37,898 bases of DNA from JAILLW01 sp045629045. Lineage in GTDB: Bacteria > Bacillota > Clostridia > Lachnospirales > Lachnospiraceae. This document shows, piece after piece, positions 22,766-31,647 of this stretch. The position numbers were made by a program, and so were the translations under genes. The stretch lies in assembly GCA_045629045.1 (NCBI GenBank), contig JAZQQM010000002.1, forward strand, positions 1-37,898. The letters are read 5' to 3'. The notes under the pieces were generated by a model. That model made no database searches. It was not told the DNA's origin and saw nothing but the letters and a program-made list of their open reading frames with translations. Each line of letters opens with the position of its first letter. Position 1 is the stretch's first letter.

Positions 22766-23869
22766 TTAGTACACTACTTTGTTACGACCGCTCTCTTTAC
22801 CCTGATACAGCTTCTCATCGGCATCTTTAATAGAAGAATCGATATCTGAAGCAAAATCATATTCCGTAAGACCAAACGTCATTGTTATATTAATTTCCTG
22901 ATTAGCCAATACAATCGGTGTCTTTTCTATCTTTTTACGTAATCGCTCAAGGCCGCTCCAGGCCTCATCCCCATTAACACCCGGGAACACGATTAAAAAT
23001 TCTTCGCCACCCCATCTCGAGATGAAAGTTTCTTTGCGAAGAGAGTCCTGCATTAATTTTGATACTGATTTTAAAACTTCATCACCGGCATCATGTCCGT
23101 ATACGTCATTAACCTTTTTGAAAAAATCAATATCACCGATACAAAGACTGAAAGTACCTTCCTGTGTGGTACGAATCAAGTCATTAAGGTATTCTATAGC
23201 CTTACGACGATTAAATAATCCTGTCAGCTGGTCCGTATTTGCCTGAATCTTAAGAGAGTTATTGTATTTAACAAGCTTTCCTTCAAGTTCACCTACACCG
23301 GAACTAAATGTATACGCTGTTAATGCTATTCCAAAGAAAATGCTTACGGTCGTAGTTATCTGAATAACAGTAATAACCGTATCCGATAAATTCATCTTGG
23401 GAGTTGCATCGCAATATACGAAATACAGCAATATACGATATGCCAATGCGCATAATGCAAATATCCATTTACGCAGATTCTTACCGTAAGATGAGAAAAA
23501 ATACAGAAGAATTATTAAGAATAAATAGTTCTGAACTCCGGATTTCCAACCATAGAACATCAAACCCATTTGAAGCCAGATAATAATAAAGATATTAAAT
23601 ACCCATTCGGCAACTATAGTCTTAACCACATAAGTAAGTGCAAATATAGCAGCAATGGTAATCCAAAATAAGGCACAAACCAAAATATGTTTGGAAAAAC
23701 CGGCAATTCCTATTGCAATTGCATTAATGCCAAACATAACAAACATAGCCAAAAATAACCATCTGATAATGACAATTACTTTCTTGGATTCATTTTCGGC
23801 TTTGACATCCTTATCTATAAAATTGAATAGACGTTTAAGTATGAATTCTTTATTCTTTTCCTGTTCCAT
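22766..23869 (-). CDS. membrane diguanylate cyclase (GGDEF)
   Basis: A 367 aa protein with about six membrane spans (roughly 25-195) and a C-terminal GGDEF domain (about 205-365). The active-site motif is GGEEF (ISRWGGEEFLIVFPG), with TDQLTGLFNRRKAIEYL and GDIDFFKKVNDVYGHDAGDEVL before it. It should make cyclic di-GMP. The RxxD product-inhibition site is RKET, so feedback control is probably absent. The membrane part is of the simple 6-TM type; the signal is unknown. First gene of the operon with the HtrA-like, YhaM and RlmD genes. Its ribosome site AGGGG lies inside the stem of the terminator-like hairpin at 23879-23913. Confidence 0.93.
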   Translation of the reverse strand: MEQEKNKEFILKRLFNFIDKDVKAENESKKVIVIIRWLFLAMFVMFGINAIAIGIAGFSKHILVCALFWITIAAIFALTYVVKTIVAEWVFNIFIIIWLQMGLMFYGWKSGVQNYLFLIILLYFFSSYGKNLRKWIFALCALAYRILLYFVYCDATPKMNLSDTVITVIQITTTVSIFFGIALTAYTFSSGVGELEGKLVKYNNSLKIQANTDQLTGLFNRRKAIEYLNDLIRTTQEGTFSLCIGDIDFFKKVNDVYGHDAGDEVLKSVSKLMQDSLRKETFISRWGGEEFLIVFPGVNGDEAWSGLERLRKKIEKTPIVLANQEINITMTFGLTEYDFASDIDSSIKDADEKLYQGKESGRNKVVY

Positions 23870-23871
23870 AA

Positions 23872-23913
23872 AAAAGCTAACCCCTACTTATAGATTGTAT
23901 ATAAGCAGGGGTT
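23872..23913 (-). terminator. terminator of the sugar operon overlapping the GGDEF ribosome site
   Basis: On the minus strand AACCCCT-g-CTTATA pairs with TATAAG-t-AGGGGTT and is followed by AGCTTTTTT and then the GGDEF ATG. It ends the transporter operon. The 3' arm carries the only ribosome site of the next gene, so read-through transcripts would be poorly translated while folded. Confidence 0.75.
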
Positions 23914-23947
23914 GTTTGTAAACTTTTTTTATTAAATAATTTTATGT

Positions 23948-24982
23948 TTATTTGCCCTTTTTTCGTGCAACTACTACACTTTGTACCACTAGGAAGACAC
24001 ATAACATAGCCGCAACCGTAATTCCTGTCCACCAGGCCTGATCAAGACCGGCTGAAGAAACTATATTTTTGATTGTACTTAATGACAGAACACCGAATAA
24101 TGTACCGATTATATTTCCTACACCGCCTGTCAGCATCGTGCCTCCGATAATGGAAGATGCGATAGCATTCATTTCTGCTCCGGATGCATTGGTTACTGCT
24201 CCGGAACCAACGTGCAGGAAGTAAACGAATCCACCGATACCGGCGAGAACTCCGCAAAGGAGCTGAGACATAAATCTCGTTCTTTTAACGTTGATTCCGA
24301 GCATCAAAGCTGATTGTCGGTTACCGCCAACAGCATAAAAAGCACGTCCCATCTTAGTCCATCTGAGCATAAAGAACATAAGTGCCACAACCAATAATGC
24401 TACTACAACACCAATTTCCACGTAAGCTTCAACATAAGTTCCGTTTTTGTTATATGTTCCCATTCCGGGTACATAGATTCTTGTTTCCTTTAATGCAACA
24501 AATGCAGGATTAGCTACGTTAAAGGGATCTGTATTAACAATAGTTGTCATACCTTTGGCAAAGAACATACCGGCCAATGTGACAATAAAGGGTTGTATTT
24601 CAAGATATGCTACCAAATATCCCTGAACAAGACCAAAGGCAAGGCCTATTCCGAGAGCAAGGAACATAGCTCCGATAACACTTCCGCCGTTATAATCAAG
24701 GTATACCGCACAGCTCATTGTAATAAGGGCCGTAACACCACCGACAGATATATCGATTCCGCCGGTAATCATTACAAGACTTAAACCACAGGAGAGAATT
24801 ATGAGGGCTGCATTTTCATTTAATATGTTAAAAAATGCTTGTGGTTTGGTAAATCCTTTGCCCAGGAACACTATAGCTCCTATGTACATAAGCACGAATA
24901 CGACAATTGTAATCGTAAGGAGAAGATTTGAATCTGTCATATTCTTAAATTTATTCATAAAAGATGTCTTTTTAGTTTCCAT
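23948..24982 (-). CDS. sugar ABC transporter permease, YjfF type
   Basis: A 344 aa membrane protein of the RbsC/YjfF family (BPD_transp_2) with about nine hydrophobic spans. The segment ISVGGVTALITMSCAVY and the glycine-rich signature GVLAGIGGFVYFL are typical. It pairs with the permease at 24985 to form a heterodimeric channel, driven by the ATPase at 26048. GGAGG precedes the ATG, and the gap to the previous stop is 2 bp. It is the last gene of the transporter operon. YjfF-type (galactofuranose-like) specificity is by analogy with the YtfQRT-YjfF system. Confidence 0.9.
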   Translation of the reverse strand: METKKTSFMNKFKNMTDSNLLLTITIVVFVLMYIGAIVFLGKGFTKPQAFFNILNENAALIILSCGLSLVMITGGIDISVGGVTALITMSCAVYLDYNGGSVIGAMFLALGIGLAFGLVQGYLVAYLEIQPFIVTLAGMFFAKGMTTIVNTDPFNVANPAFVALKETRIYVPGMGTYNKNGTYVEAYVEIGVVVALLVVALMFFMLRWTKMGRAFYAVGGNRQSALMLGINVKRTRFMSQLLCGVLAGIGGFVYFLHVGSGAVTNASGAEMNAIASSIIGGTMLTGGVGNIIGTLFGVLSLSTIKNIVSSAGLDQAWWTGITVAAMLCVFLVVQSVVVARKKGK

Positions 24983-24984
24983 TA

Positions 24985-26055
24985 TTAAGCCACCTCCTTA
25001 TGAAAAAGTTTAGTTCTGATAAGTTTCCACTTAGCGGATATGAATTCTCTTACTGTAGGAGCAGAGAATACTACAAGCAAAATAACTACTACAGCTTTAT
25101 ATGCAGGTAGTGCAGATGAATTAACATTAAATTTATAAAGTGTAGTTGTAAGGAACTGGATAACATAAGCACCTAAGATAGAAGCGCCCATGTTAAACTT
25201 ACCTCCGCTTAATGCATTACCACCAAGGGCAACTGCCAAAATGGCATCCATTTCTATATCTTTGGCAATTACGGAATAGTTGATTGTCGAAAGTCGGCTG
25301 ACTTTAATCAAACCTGCTATTGCTACGCAAACTCCCAAAATTACAAATGTAAGAAGTTTAATCATTGTAGGATTAAGTCCGTTAAGTCTTGAAGACTGTG
25401 CGTTAATTCCTACCGACTGAACATATAATCCAAGATTCGTAAACTTAAGAATCAGGAAAAAGATTATCATTACCAAAACAGCTATAAAGAATGGTGTCGG
25501 AATCGGAATTCCGGGAATGAAATTTCCAAAGTAAGCAAACGAAGGTTCACTTACAATAGGAAGCTCATTATTATTGATCCAGGCTGCTATTGAACGACCT
25601 GCCGTAAACAGGATAAGAGTAGCTACCATGGGCTGAATATTAAATATTGAAACTAATATTCCGTTAAATGCACCGCATACCATACCTGCCACAACTCCGA
25701 TTAGGAATGCACAGAATATAGGCATCATAAGCTTATCGGGACGTGAATTGGTTCCGCAAAGCATTCTTAAAATAACACTGCCTGTAATAGCTATTCCGGC
25801 ACCCACCGAAATATCCTGTCCTCCTGAAGCTGCCGTAACCAGAGTCATTCCGATTGCCAGAATGGCAAGCTCTGAACCATAGTCAAGAATAGTAATAAGA
25901 TAACCCGAAAGAACAGGATCTCCTGCTGCATTCTGACCCATTGTTATAGCAAAAAACGAAGGGTCTGCTATTAAATTAAATATTGCAAGAAGAAGCAATG
26001 CCGCAATGGGGATGAATATCTGTTTTCTTAACAGATTGCTTAATGTTTTAGCCAT
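24985..26055 (-). CDS. sugar ABC transporter permease, YtfT type
   Basis: A 356 aa membrane protein of the same permease family. The start MAKTLSNLLRKQ is set by AGGAGGTGAAAATA directly upstream; a longer frame start would overlap this site. Features: TAASGGQDISVGAGIAITGS, IFNIQPMVATLILFTAGRS, ALGGNALSGGKFNM. It overlaps the ATPase stop by 8 bp, so translation is coupled. Two different permeases in one operon is the YtfT/YjfF arrangement; ribose-type systems normally use one. Confidence 0.9.
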   Translation of the reverse strand: MAKTLSNLLRKQIFIPIAALLLLAIFNLIADPSFFAITMGQNAAGDPVLSGYLITILDYGSELAILAIGMTLVTAASGGQDISVGAGIAITGSVILRMLCGTNSRPDKLMMPIFCAFLIGVVAGMVCGAFNGILVSIFNIQPMVATLILFTAGRSIAAWINNNELPIVSEPSFAYFGNFIPGIPIPTPFFIAVLVMIIFFLILKFTNLGLYVQSVGINAQSSRLNGLNPTMIKLLTFVILGVCVAIAGLIKVSRLSTINYSVIAKDIEMDAILAVALGGNALSGGKFNMGASILGAYVIQFLTTTLYKFNVNSSALPAYKAVVVILLVVFSAPTVREFISAKWKLIRTKLFHKEVA

Positions 26056-27556
26056 TATTTTCACCTCCTGCAATAGTATTCATTATCATTGTCTGATTAA
26101 GATCGGCACCTGAAAGTTCACCCACAACCTTACGGTCACGCATTACCACCAATCTTGAACATGTTCTTAACATCTCATCTGTTTCCGAAGAAATAAAGGT
26201 AATACTCATTCCTTCAGATGCAAGCTTAAGTACAAGCTTCTGAATATCAACCTTGGTACCTACATCAATACCTCTTGTGGGTTCATCAAGAATAAGATAT
26301 TCAGGATGAGTTAAAAGCCAGCGGGCGATGAGACATTTTTGCTGATTTCCGCCTGACAATGACTTAATCGGAGTATCTGCAGAAGCTGTCTTAATACCTA
26401 AAAGTTTAATATATTCTTCGGCAAATTTATTTGCTTCAGCCTTGGTAAAGGGCTTAAAGAAACCTTTCATAACCTGTAATGCCAGAATGATATTTTCTCT
26501 AACCGATAAATCACCGATAATTCCGTCTATCTTTCTGTCTTCAGGAAGATATCCGATACCTGCCTTCATAGCATCAAGGGGTTTATTAATCTTTATTTCT
26601 TTACCGTTCTTCTTAACGGTACCGCATATTTTCTTATCGGCACCGAATATTGCTCTTACGCACTCAGATCTTCCCGAACCGAGAAGTCCTGTAAATCCGT
26701 TAACTTCACCCTTATTAATGTGGAAATCAAAAGGCTTAATTCCCTGATCGGAAGCAAGTCCTTTTGTTTCAAACACTACTTCCGAAGCGAACTCATCGAC
26801 TGAAGATGCATTTTCGCCCTTAATATCAGATAAATCATCAAGTTCCTTACCAAGCATCTTAGAAACCAGTTGAACTCTCGGAAGATCGGCAATTTCATAT
26901 TCTCCCACAAGTTTTCCGTCTCTTAAAACGGTAATCTTATCACATACTTCATAAACCTGATCAAGGAAGTGGGTTACGAAAATAATACCTACACCCCTTG
27001 CTTTTAGGTCTCTCATTAACTTAAATAACTTTTCTACTTCCTGCTCGTCCAGAGAAGATGTAGGTTCATCAAGAATAAGAACCTTACAATCCATATCAAC
27101 CGCTCTTGCGATTGCAACCATCTGCTGAACTGCTATTGAGCAGCTGGCCAGCTGCTGTGTAGCTTTGGCAGGTATATCTAAAGACTGAAGGATTTTGTCT
27201 GCTCCTTCATTCATTTGTTTCCAATTTTGAATAGTATTAGCACTACGTCCTATATACATATTTTCTGCCACGGAAAGATTAGGACATAATGTGATTTCCT
27301 GGTAAACAGTACTGATGCCCTCTTTTTGAGCATCCTGAGGTGAACGAATGATTACTTCGCTTCCATCCAAAATAATCTCACCTTCGTCTTTACTATAGAC
27401 ACCGGTCAAGACCTTAATTAAAGTTGATTTTCCGGCACCGTTTTCTCCCATAAGCGCATGAATTTCTCCCTGATTAAGAGAGAAGTCCACACCCTGAAGT
27501 GCCAGAACGCCCGGAAAGCTTTTATGTATATTCTTTAGCTCTAATAGTTTTCCCAC
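26048..27556 (-). CDS. sugar ABC transporter ATP-binding protein (two ATPase domains)
   Basis: A 502 aa duplicated ATPase of the MglA/RbsA/YtfR class. First half: Walker A GENGAGKST (about 38-46), Walker B VLILDEPTSSLD. Second half: degenerate Walker A GLLGSGRSE, signature LSGGNQQKCLIARWLL, Walker B YLILDEPTRGID. An unequal pair of sites is the family rule. It powers import through the two permeases at 24985 and 23948. It lies about 108 bp downstream of the binding-protein gene, with an intercistronic hairpin between them. Confidence 0.94.
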   Translation of the reverse strand: MGKLLELKNIHKSFPGVLALQGVDFSLNQGEIHALMGENGAGKSTLIKVLTGVYSKDEGEIILDGSEVIIRSPQDAQKEGISTVYQEITLCPNLSVAENMYIGRSANTIQNWKQMNEGADKILQSLDIPAKATQQLASCSIAVQQMVAIARAVDMDCKVLILDEPTSSLDEQEVEKLFKLMRDLKARGVGIIFVTHFLDQVYEVCDKITVLRDGKLVGEYEIADLPRVQLVSKMLGKELDDLSDIKGENASSVDEFASEVVFETKGLASDQGIKPFDFHINKGEVNGFTGLLGSGRSECVRAIFGADKKICGTVKKNGKEIKINKPLDAMKAGIGYLPEDRKIDGIIGDLSVRENIILALQVMKGFFKPFTKAEANKFAEEYIKLLGIKTASADTPIKSLSGGNQQKCLIARWLLTHPEYLILDEPTRGIDVGTKVDIQKLVLKLASEGMSITFISSETDEMLRTCSRLVVMRDRKVVGELSGADLNQTMIMNTIAGGENNG

Positions 27557-27601
27557 GCTCTTACCTCATCCTTTCTTTAACTTGCTCTACTTATTTGTAA
27601 A

Positions 27602-27630
27602 GGCGACGCAACTTAAATTGCTGCGCCGCC
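27602..27630 (-). promoter_or_regulatory. intercistronic hairpin between binding protein and ATPase
   Basis: GGCGGCGCAGCAA pairs with TTGCGTCGCC on the minus strand across TTTAAG. Only TTTAC follows, so it is at best a partial terminator. Such stems often raise the amount of binding-protein mRNA relative to the permease genes (inferred). Confidence 0.6.
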
Positions 27631-27664
27631 CTTACTATATTTTAGTCGGATAACAATTATCTAA

Positions 27665-28654
27665 TTAAATTCCGTAGCTGTCTACGTCAGCCTGTGTGAT
27701 TGTTGTAGCGTCAAAGCCCTTTTCATCCATGATGATTGTCTTTTCTGCGATTGTCTCACCGTTTTCAAGCTTCTTGATGATCTCGTCGATGTAAGAAGAC
27801 TGGAAAGGATTACACTGACCATCATAGTTCCAATTCTGCTTTAATAACTCTTCAAGAGCCCACTTGTTGCAGTCAAATCCCATAACGATTACGTCTTTGC
27901 CAACGCCGTGAGAGATGTTTGCTTTGTCAAGAGCTGCTACAGCACCCTTAGCCATATCGTCGTTCTCTGCATAAATTACATTGAAAGGAGTTCCTGCATC
28001 GATAACTGACTGAACGATCTGCTGTGCGTTTTCTGCGTTCCACTCAGCTGTCTGCTGTGTAACAATGTTCCAAGAAGCTTCTGCTGCAACCTTAGCATCT
28101 AAAGCACCTGAACGTCCCTGCTGAGCTGCACTACCCATAACACCCTGGATATGGATTACATTGTACTCAGAAAGGTTCTGGCTAGCTAACCAAGAAACAG
28201 ATGTTTCACCTTCTTTAGCCATATCAGAAACGATAGAAGCTTCGTATAATGAAGGATCAGCATCAATTGTACGGTCGAATAAGATAACCTTTACGCCTGC
28301 ATTCTGAGCATCCTTAAGAACTGAATCCCAACCTGCTGTATCAGCTGCAGATAATAATAAGTAATCAACACCGTCTGTGATGAACTTCTGAGCTGCTGTG
28401 ATCTGCTCATCGTTCTTTAAGCTGTAAGCGAAAGATGCATCGTATCCGTTTGCTTCACAGAATGTCTTCTTTAAATCAGCATCGTTAGCTGTTCTGTATC
28501 CTGATTCGTTAGGATCGTTGTTGATGATACCAACCTTGATAAGGCCGCCGCTTGAAGCTGCAGGAGCTGCTGCATCTGTCTTGCCAGCACAACCAACCAA
28601 TAATGTTGCAACCATTGCTACGCTAAGAATAGCGCTTAATAATTTTCTCTTCAT
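27665..28654 (-). CDS. sugar-binding lipoprotein of the ABC transporter (YtfQ-like)
   Basis: A 329 aa periplasmic-binding protein type 1 (Peripla_BP_4). The start MKRKLLSAILSV is set by GGGAGGAATGAA upstream; the open frame extends further but without a ribosome site. Lipobox LLVGC (Cys22), then an Ala/Ser linker. Family features: VGIINNDPNESGYRTANDAD, VKVILFDRTIDADPSLYEA, VIHIQGVMGSAAQQGRSG, YAENDDMAKGAVAAL. These resemble E. coli YtfQ (galactofuranose). It is first in the operon, with a CCGGTT/AACCGG hairpin in its leader. A paralogue sits with the kinase at 31647. Confidence 0.92.
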   Translation of the reverse strand: MKRKLLSAILSVAMVATLLVGCAGKTDAAAPAASSGGLIKVGIINNDPNESGYRTANDADLKKTFCEANGYDASFAYSLKNDEQITAAQKFITDGVDYLLLSAADTAGWDSVLKDAQNAGVKVILFDRTIDADPSLYEASIVSDMAKEGETSVSWLASQNLSEYNVIHIQGVMGSAAQQGRSGALDAKVAAEASWNIVTQQTAEWNAENAQQIVQSVIDAGTPFNVIYAENDDMAKGAVAALDKANISHGVGKDVIVMGFDCNKWALEELLKQNWNYDGQCNPFQSSYIDEIIKKLENGETIAEKTIIMDEKGFDATTITQADVDSYGI

Positions 28655-29048
28655 TTCATTCCTCCCTAAAAATTCATATGAAAATGTGTGCGCCGGTTTC
28701 CGAACCGGACTTGTTGATTTTAGTTTATCTCGTACTTTTATGCCCTTCAATTCAAAAAATACCAATTTTTTTGCTTTCGGCAAATTAACAATACCAATTT
28801 TGCTTAAGTTGGAATATAATAAATACAAATATTAAAAACGTGATGAATTTTTTACGATTTTGGTCTTATTTCTACACTTTGACCATAAAAAGATATGATT
28901 TTCAGCTTGATTTCTTTTGGTGATTTTATACAAAGAACTTAGGAAAATTTATACTATATTCATAAGACGGTTATTTTTTTATTTTTAAATTATGATATTT
29001 CTTTAATAACAATAATAAAATTGTACCTTTTTATTAAAAATCATCACT
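28655..29048. promoter_or_regulatory. divergent control region between transporter and GntR regulator
   Basis: No gene. Going outward from the transporter it holds a leader hairpin CCGGTT-TCCG-AACCGG (28693-28708), and two copies of AATACCAATTTT with GC following (28758-28774, 28790-28803) that may bind a regulator. The stretch 28830-29040 is AT-rich with no further pattern that I can support. Confidence 0.45.
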
Positions 29049-30116
29049 ATGGGTATTAATCAAATGACTAAATATGAATCGGTTGCAGCAAAATTAACAG
29101 CATACATAAATGACAGCAATACTAAAAGTCGCAAATTACCCACAGAACGGGATTTATGCCAAATTTATAATGTCTCCCGTCAAACAATCCGTGAAGCATT
29201 GCTTTTGCTGGAAGAAGATCACCTTATAACGAAGGTACAGGGAAGCGGAATTTACATTGACGAAACATATTTTGCTTCCAGAAACAAGATTGCCATTATT
29301 TTAAAAGAAGAAGATGAATATATTTATCCGGAATGGATTCTACTTTTCAAAAAAGCCTTAAAACAGGAAGGCTACATGCCAGAATTCTTTTTTACCCATA
29401 ATAAGTCTTCTTTGGAACGTAAGATTCTGAATCAGATATCAAATACACCTTTGCGGGGAATTATAGCCGAACCTGTAAAAAGCATATTCAATTGTCCCAA
29501 CGAAGCTTTATATGAATCTCTGCGCCAAAAAGGAATTCCTACCGTATTTTTCATGGATAACTACAGCAATATGCCATCCTATCCTTATATTAAGTACGAC
29601 GACTATTCGGGATCCTATTCCGTCACCAAAAATATATGCTCCTTTAAGGAAACGGTTTATGCCGTATTTTTGACAGATGACAATATAGGTAAAAACAGAT
29701 ATGAGGGATTCCTGCAATCTATCCTGGATAACGGATACGAAATTGATGAGAACAGAATTTGCCTTATAAGCGAAAGCGATATTGTACTGATGAGAAAGCA
29801 TCTTCAACCCGACAAATTACCCGCTTTCATTTCCAATATCAAAAACGGGCATATCATATGTCAGGACGATGAAATTGCTTTCTATATATACAAGCACATT
29901 TCGGACAAAGATATACATAATGTCCATATTTATTCTTTTGACCAAAGTTACCTTATGAAATTATGCGAAAACAAAATAATTTCCTATGCACCGGACAAAG
30001 AATTGTTAATCCATGAGGCAGTGATAGGAATTATTTCTTTGATTCAAAACAAAGCATTTATAAGCAAACAGTTTAACCCCTGTATTCACGAGGCGACATA
30101 CCCTGGGTCTTTTTGA
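29049..30116 (+). CDS. GntR/AraR-type sugar-responsive repressor
   Basis: A 355 aa regulator. N-terminal GntR winged helix (about 5-75): RKLPTERDLCQIYNVSRQTI, then REALLLLEEDHLITKVQGSG. C-terminal LacI-like ligand domain (about 80-350). This fusion is that of Bacillus AraR. Translation may start at 29049 or at the next ATG (29064); neither has a good ribosome site. It is divergent from the sugar transporter, so that operon is its likely target and its sugar the likely inducer. Its last 44 bp overlap the end of the response-regulator gene on the other strand. Confidence 0.9.
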   Translation: MGINQMTKYESVAAKLTAYINDSNTKSRKLPTERDLCQIYNVSRQTIREALLLLEEDHLITKVQGSGIYIDETYFASRNKIAIILKEEDEYIYPEWILLFKKALKQEGYMPEFFFTHNKSSLERKILNQISNTPLRGIIAEPVKSIFNCPNEALYESLRQKGIPTVFFMDNYSNMPSYPYIKYDDYSGSYSVTKNICSFKETVYAVFLTDDNIGKNRYEGFLQSILDNGYEIDENRICLISESDIVLMRKHLQPDKLPAFISNIKNGHIICQDDEIAFYIYKHISDKDIHNVHIYSFDQSYLMKLCENKIISYAPDKELLIHEAVIGIISLIQNKAFISKQFNPCIHEATYPGSF

Positions 30117-31647
30117 ATACCACACTGAAGTAATGCTGATCTTTATATCCTACTTCGTAAGCAATCTCACCTGTATGCTTGGAAGTTGTTTTAAGAAGCT
30201 TTTTGGCAAGTTCCATACGCTTTTTCGTCACATACTCCACAAAGGTCATCTCCATCTGTGTCGAAAAAATAGCACTAAAGTAGTTAGGAGATACATTGCA
30301 TATAGAAGCAATATCATTTAAAGACAAATTCTCATCCGTAAAATTCTCATCAATATAAGTAACGGCTTTTTTTATCATTCCCTTATACTGGTTCGAGCTT
30401 TGAGTATCTCTGATTTCTATGGCGTTGGTAAATAATTGAAGAATATAGTTTTTAATCTTATTATCATCCGCAGACATATCCGTCAGTATACTTTCATCCA
30501 GTGAAGATATGAACTCCTCCTTGCTGCCTCCTAAATTTTCGACAAACGACAGAGTCGAAAATCTGACATTTAGCATCAGGTAATTACGAAACAGCTTGGA
30601 TTTAAGAGCATCTTCAAGGCTTGACAGATATCCTGTTGCAAAGGCATTTATCTCTTCCTTGCTGCCCTGGGACAAAAATCCCTTTATAATCTCCGGATCA
30701 ATTTGTTTCAAATCGGGTTCTTCATAATCATGGCTTCCTGCGGGATGAATATGCGAAACAACCTCTTTCGTAATAATATGCTGTGAGGGCGCCAGGAATC
30801 TGTATGAAAAGATATCATTTGTGGCAGCATAACAATCCGGAAGAAGACTGAGTCTTTCTACACTTTCACCAACCGTAATATACCACTTCTTATCATCACT
30901 GTCCGACTGCTCATATTTATTAATACAAATTCTTTCGGCATTTGATTTACATCTTTCAGACAAAGCTTCGATGTTATCGCTGTCACCTAAAATAAGAATG
31001 CAGTAGATGTTAATGTTCCACCTAAAAACAATATACTCTTTGAACCGAAGGAAATATTTATATAATTCATCTTCGTCATCCTGAAGATATACAAATGCAA
31101 TATTAAAAGCCTGCGCTTTTAAATCAATGGAAAGCTTCTCCGACTCATCATAAATTTCCTGTAAGGATAGTTTGCGGTCAAATACCTTTTCAAAAAAATG
31201 TCTTATTGAAAGCTGTTCAAATTCCCTGTATTCTTCCTGGAATTTGCGAAGGTCTGCCGTTTGTTCCTTCTTGGCCTCTATTTTTTCGGCAACGGTTTCA
31301 AGTACCTTCGTAAGAGACTGCTTGGTAACAGGCTTAAGCAAATATTGCTCTACCCCTATATCTATGGCTTTACGAGCATACTCAAAATCATCGTATCCGG
31401 AAATAATAATTATCTTTGTTTCCGGAAACTCTTTTGTTACAATTTGCGAAAGCTCCAATCCGTCCATAAAGGGCATCTTAATATCCGTAATCAAAACATC
31501 GGGACGTATTTTCCTTATAAGAGGAAGGGCCATTTCACCGTCCGAAGCTTCTCCGGAAAACCTGTAACCATAGGATTCCCAGGGAATATTATCCCTAAGA
31601 CCTTCTCGCATTATACTTTCATCTTCAACCAAAAATACCTTTAACAT
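30073..31647 (-). CDS. AraC-type response regulator (YesN family)
   Basis: A 524 aa response regulator. Receiver domain 1-120 with phosphoacceptor Asp55 (VLITDIKMP) and Lys105 (YLLKPV). A long middle domain (about 130-410) is not recognised beyond its YesN-like layout. The C-terminal AraC DNA-binding domain (about 420-524) has LSLNDIASICNVSPNYFSAI and IAYEVGYKDQHYFSVVFKK. Its start codon overlaps the stop of the sugar-binding gene by 1 bp (TAATG). It should be phosphorylated by the kinase at 32659 and activate sugar genes, probably the nearby transporter (inferred). Confidence 0.95.
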   Translation of the reverse strand: MLKVFLVEDESIMREGLRDNIPWESYGYRFSGEASDGEMALPLIRKIRPDVLITDIKMPFMDGLELSQIVTKEFPETKIIIISGYDDFEYARKAIDIGVEQYLLKPVTKQSLTKVLETVAEKIEAKKEQTADLRKFQEEYREFEQLSIRHFFEKVFDRKLSLQEIYDESEKLSIDLKAQAFNIAFVYLQDDEDELYKYFLRFKEYIVFRWNINIYCILILGDSDNIEALSERCKSNAERICINKYEQSDSDDKKWYITVGESVERLSLLPDCYAATNDIFSYRFLAPSQHIITKEVVSHIHPAGSHDYEEPDLKQIDPEIIKGFLSQGSKEEINAFATGYLSSLEDALKSKLFRNYLMLNVRFSTLSFVENLGGSKEEFISSLDESILTDMSADDNKIKNYILQLFTNAIEIRDTQSSNQYKGMIKKAVTYIDENFTDENLSLNDIASICNVSPNYFSAIFSTQMEMTFVEYVTKKRMELAKKLLKTTSKHTGEIAYEVGYKDQHYFSVVFKKTQGMSPREYRG

